Source: Nemertoderma westbladi (lineage: Eukaryota > Xenacoelomorpha > Nemertodermatida > Nemertodermatidae). From it: a stretch of 64,000 bases of DNA. Of the stretch, positions 48,701 through 51,700 are shown piece after piece. Under the pieces are notes generated by a model. That model was not told where the DNA came from, did no database searches, and saw only the letters and a program-made list of their open reading frames with translations. Location: positions 1 through 64,000 of the forward strand of contig JAUCBJ010001839.1 of NCBI GenBank assembly GCA_032718475.1, in the 5' to 3' direction. Position 1 is the stretch's first letter; each line of letters starts with the position of its first letter. The translations under genes and the position numbers were made by a program.

Positions 48701-51700
48701 CAGTTGAAAATGTTGTTAATAACTGAGTTGTTTGCGTATGATCCCACACTCAATAACCCCCGTAGATGTTATCGATATGAACGTCCAACTTCTCAATTTC
48801 GTTGCTATTCAGGGACCCTATATAAAATCGTGCACTATAAAGCATGCCTGGAAGGGCTACACAGTTCCAAAGAATTGACAAAGTACTCGCATCTAATCGA
48901 TGAATTGTCCACCTCCTCCTGTGGAAACTGTCAGCAATCAATGGCGCTGATGCACCGAATACATTTTTCAAATCCATCATGATTATTGTATCAACTTTTT
49001 TTTAAATTGCGACAATTAAATATATATAAAATATATATAGATAAATTGCGATTTTATCAACTTACTTTCAGAGGGATATAGGAGCCGTTAATTTTAATAA
49101 AAAAATGTTGGATGCGGTGAGGTGGACGTACTGTATGTATCCAGTTGGACTTCCATGTTTAATTTAGGGTGGGGGGGGGGGGGGGGGGGGGACTGCGAAT
49201 GGACTGGCATGGACTGCGAAACCAAGTCCTTCAATTGAGTCATCAAACTTGAGATTTCCACAGTTTTACAGTAATAATCAAGCAGGGTTAAACAATCACA
49301 TGGATTGAGTCGACCACTAAGTTTCCTAAAATCTACCATTAATTTTCACTCATCAAGCTGTGTCTTAGTCGAGCAACCAGTTTTTTCGCTTCTTTAAAGA
49401 GCTTGTGCTTGTATATCTTTGTGTCTTCCTGTTTTTCGTCCTGCCACATCTGATAGAGCTTTTTGGACGTATTTACTCTCTGCCTTAATTGTGATGATTG
49501 TGTCCATGGTTTTCGTCGGTTTTTGGACAGATGAGTGGGCATGAAGGTTGGGATATGTTTCTCTGCTGCCCTCATTAACAAACATTCCAGGCCATCGGAG
49601 TATTCGTTGAGCGACTTCGCAATAACATTAGCTCCAATTTCCCCGTATCTGTTGTTGAAATTATCGAGTTCTTGGTCTACCTCAGCTTTATAAAAGCGTC
49701 TAGAGACAGGCTCGTGGCCCTATTCCAAGCGAATTTATTTTGTCGCAGTGCTGGTTTCTTCACCTCGTTAATATTATCTTTGCGTTCACCCATTTTGATG
49801 CTAATTCTTGCAGTTATTAGTGTATGATCTGAGAAATTGTTCACATTATCCATCTGTACGACAATCCCAGATATGTGAGAGGATAATACGTAGTGTAAAT
49901 TGTGATTAAGTAGCGTAAAAGTGCAAAATATGATGTATGGAAATGAATAGAGATATTATATGATTGTTACAGTCAAGGTGATATCATTATTAAACGTTTT
50001 CAATGTGCTACTGATGTACACAAGACAAATATGAAATTAGTTATGATATAGTGAAATATTGGAATGCAGGTATTTAGACTATTAAAATTGTTTAAATATA
50101 ACGGGAGTGAACCTGAGCAAATAAATAAATATACGCCGTGATGCTGTTGTTATACACGTACCGTCACAATTAACTCCGTCTCCAGAATAACCGGTGTGAC
50201 AGTTACAAGTGAATCCACCATCGTTATTGTTGCAGTCAGCGTTGGTATCGCAGTTATGGGTTCCGTCGCTACATTCATCATCGTCTGAAACAGAAATATA
50301 AATTCATTAAAATATTATTCTGCTTGAGAGATAGAATACATTACAATTATAACAACTTACAATTATTATAAAATACATAACAATCTCACCATCACAGTTT
50401 ACTCCGTCGCCATGGTAGCCGTTATTACAGTTACATTCGAAGCTTCCTGGAGTGTTGGTACAGGTCGCATCGTCATCGCAGTTATGGGAACCATCGGTAC
50501 ATTCATTGTCATCTGTAAACAATGAGTAGATAGTTAGTCGTGTACGGTACTGTGTTCCAATAGTTGCGAACTTTTGTTCAAATAGTTGCGAACCTTTGTT
50601 CAACTAGTTGCGCACTTTTTTCCAATAGTTGCGAACTTTGTTCCATTATTTGCGAACTTTTGTTCCAATAGTTGCGAACTTTGTTCCAATAGATGCGAAC
50701 TTTGTTCCAATATTTGCGAACTTTTGTTCCAATAGTTGCGAACTTTGTTCCAATAGTTGCGAACTTTTGTTCCAATAGTTGCAACTTTGTTCCAATAGTT
50801 GTGAACTTTGTTCCAATATTTGCGAACTTTGTTCCAATAGTTGCGAACTTTGTTAATGTAGTTGCGAACTTTGTTCATGTAGTTGTGAACTTTGTTGGAA
50901 AGTTCCCCAAACCCCAACCTGGTTTTCGAATGAGCACCATATCGTCATAATAACAACATAATACGATTAGGAATTGAATCTCATATATACAAACTATTTC
51001 CTTCAGTGGTGTAGTCGGCACTTTAGAATACAGTGCGATGTGAGACGCACGAGGCGAGATCCGAGACGTATAGTGTAGATAGGCCTAATAAGGTGATGAT
51101 GGATCGCTCTTTATAGAGAATAGAGAAGTTTTGTCCTTATAACCTTATCATTCCTTTATCACACAGATGAAGTCTGAAAGTACCTATTTGGAAATTTCTA
51201 CACTCTGCCGGCATCTTTACTAATTAAGAAAAAACATCCACTATGTTGATTACTGGTCAGTCTGTTTAACTGGCCAATTAGCACAGATGTGTTTCTTCTA
51301 AAAGTACCGAACTACTTCCTGGTGCCCAACACTTTATTATATCTGTTTATTTATTTCGATTGCGTCTCTCGGCATAAAATAATGTACTGAACTAATGTAA
51401 AATAAATAAATACGATTAATGTATGTAAAATGTATTTAGTAGTAATTTAAAATATGATAAATTAGTTTGGGAATAGTTTAAAATTGGAGTGAGTTTAATA
51501 TTGCGACGCATCAATCATTGTCATCTGTAAACAAATTATTCGGACATTACGTAATGTTGTTATGTGTTACAATAACCATTAGTACTACAGACTTTTAGTA
51601 CAATTTATATAGTTTATAAAGTTCTATGAATATATCGGCTGATACTATAAAACATATATATAATACAGTGCTATGTTTGGCGGACTATAATACAGTGCTT

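Noticed and set aside
51513-51532. A further class C exon near 51530
   Set aside because: Only the acceptor-side stretch TCATTGTCATCTGTAAACAA is present; the exon body is missing.
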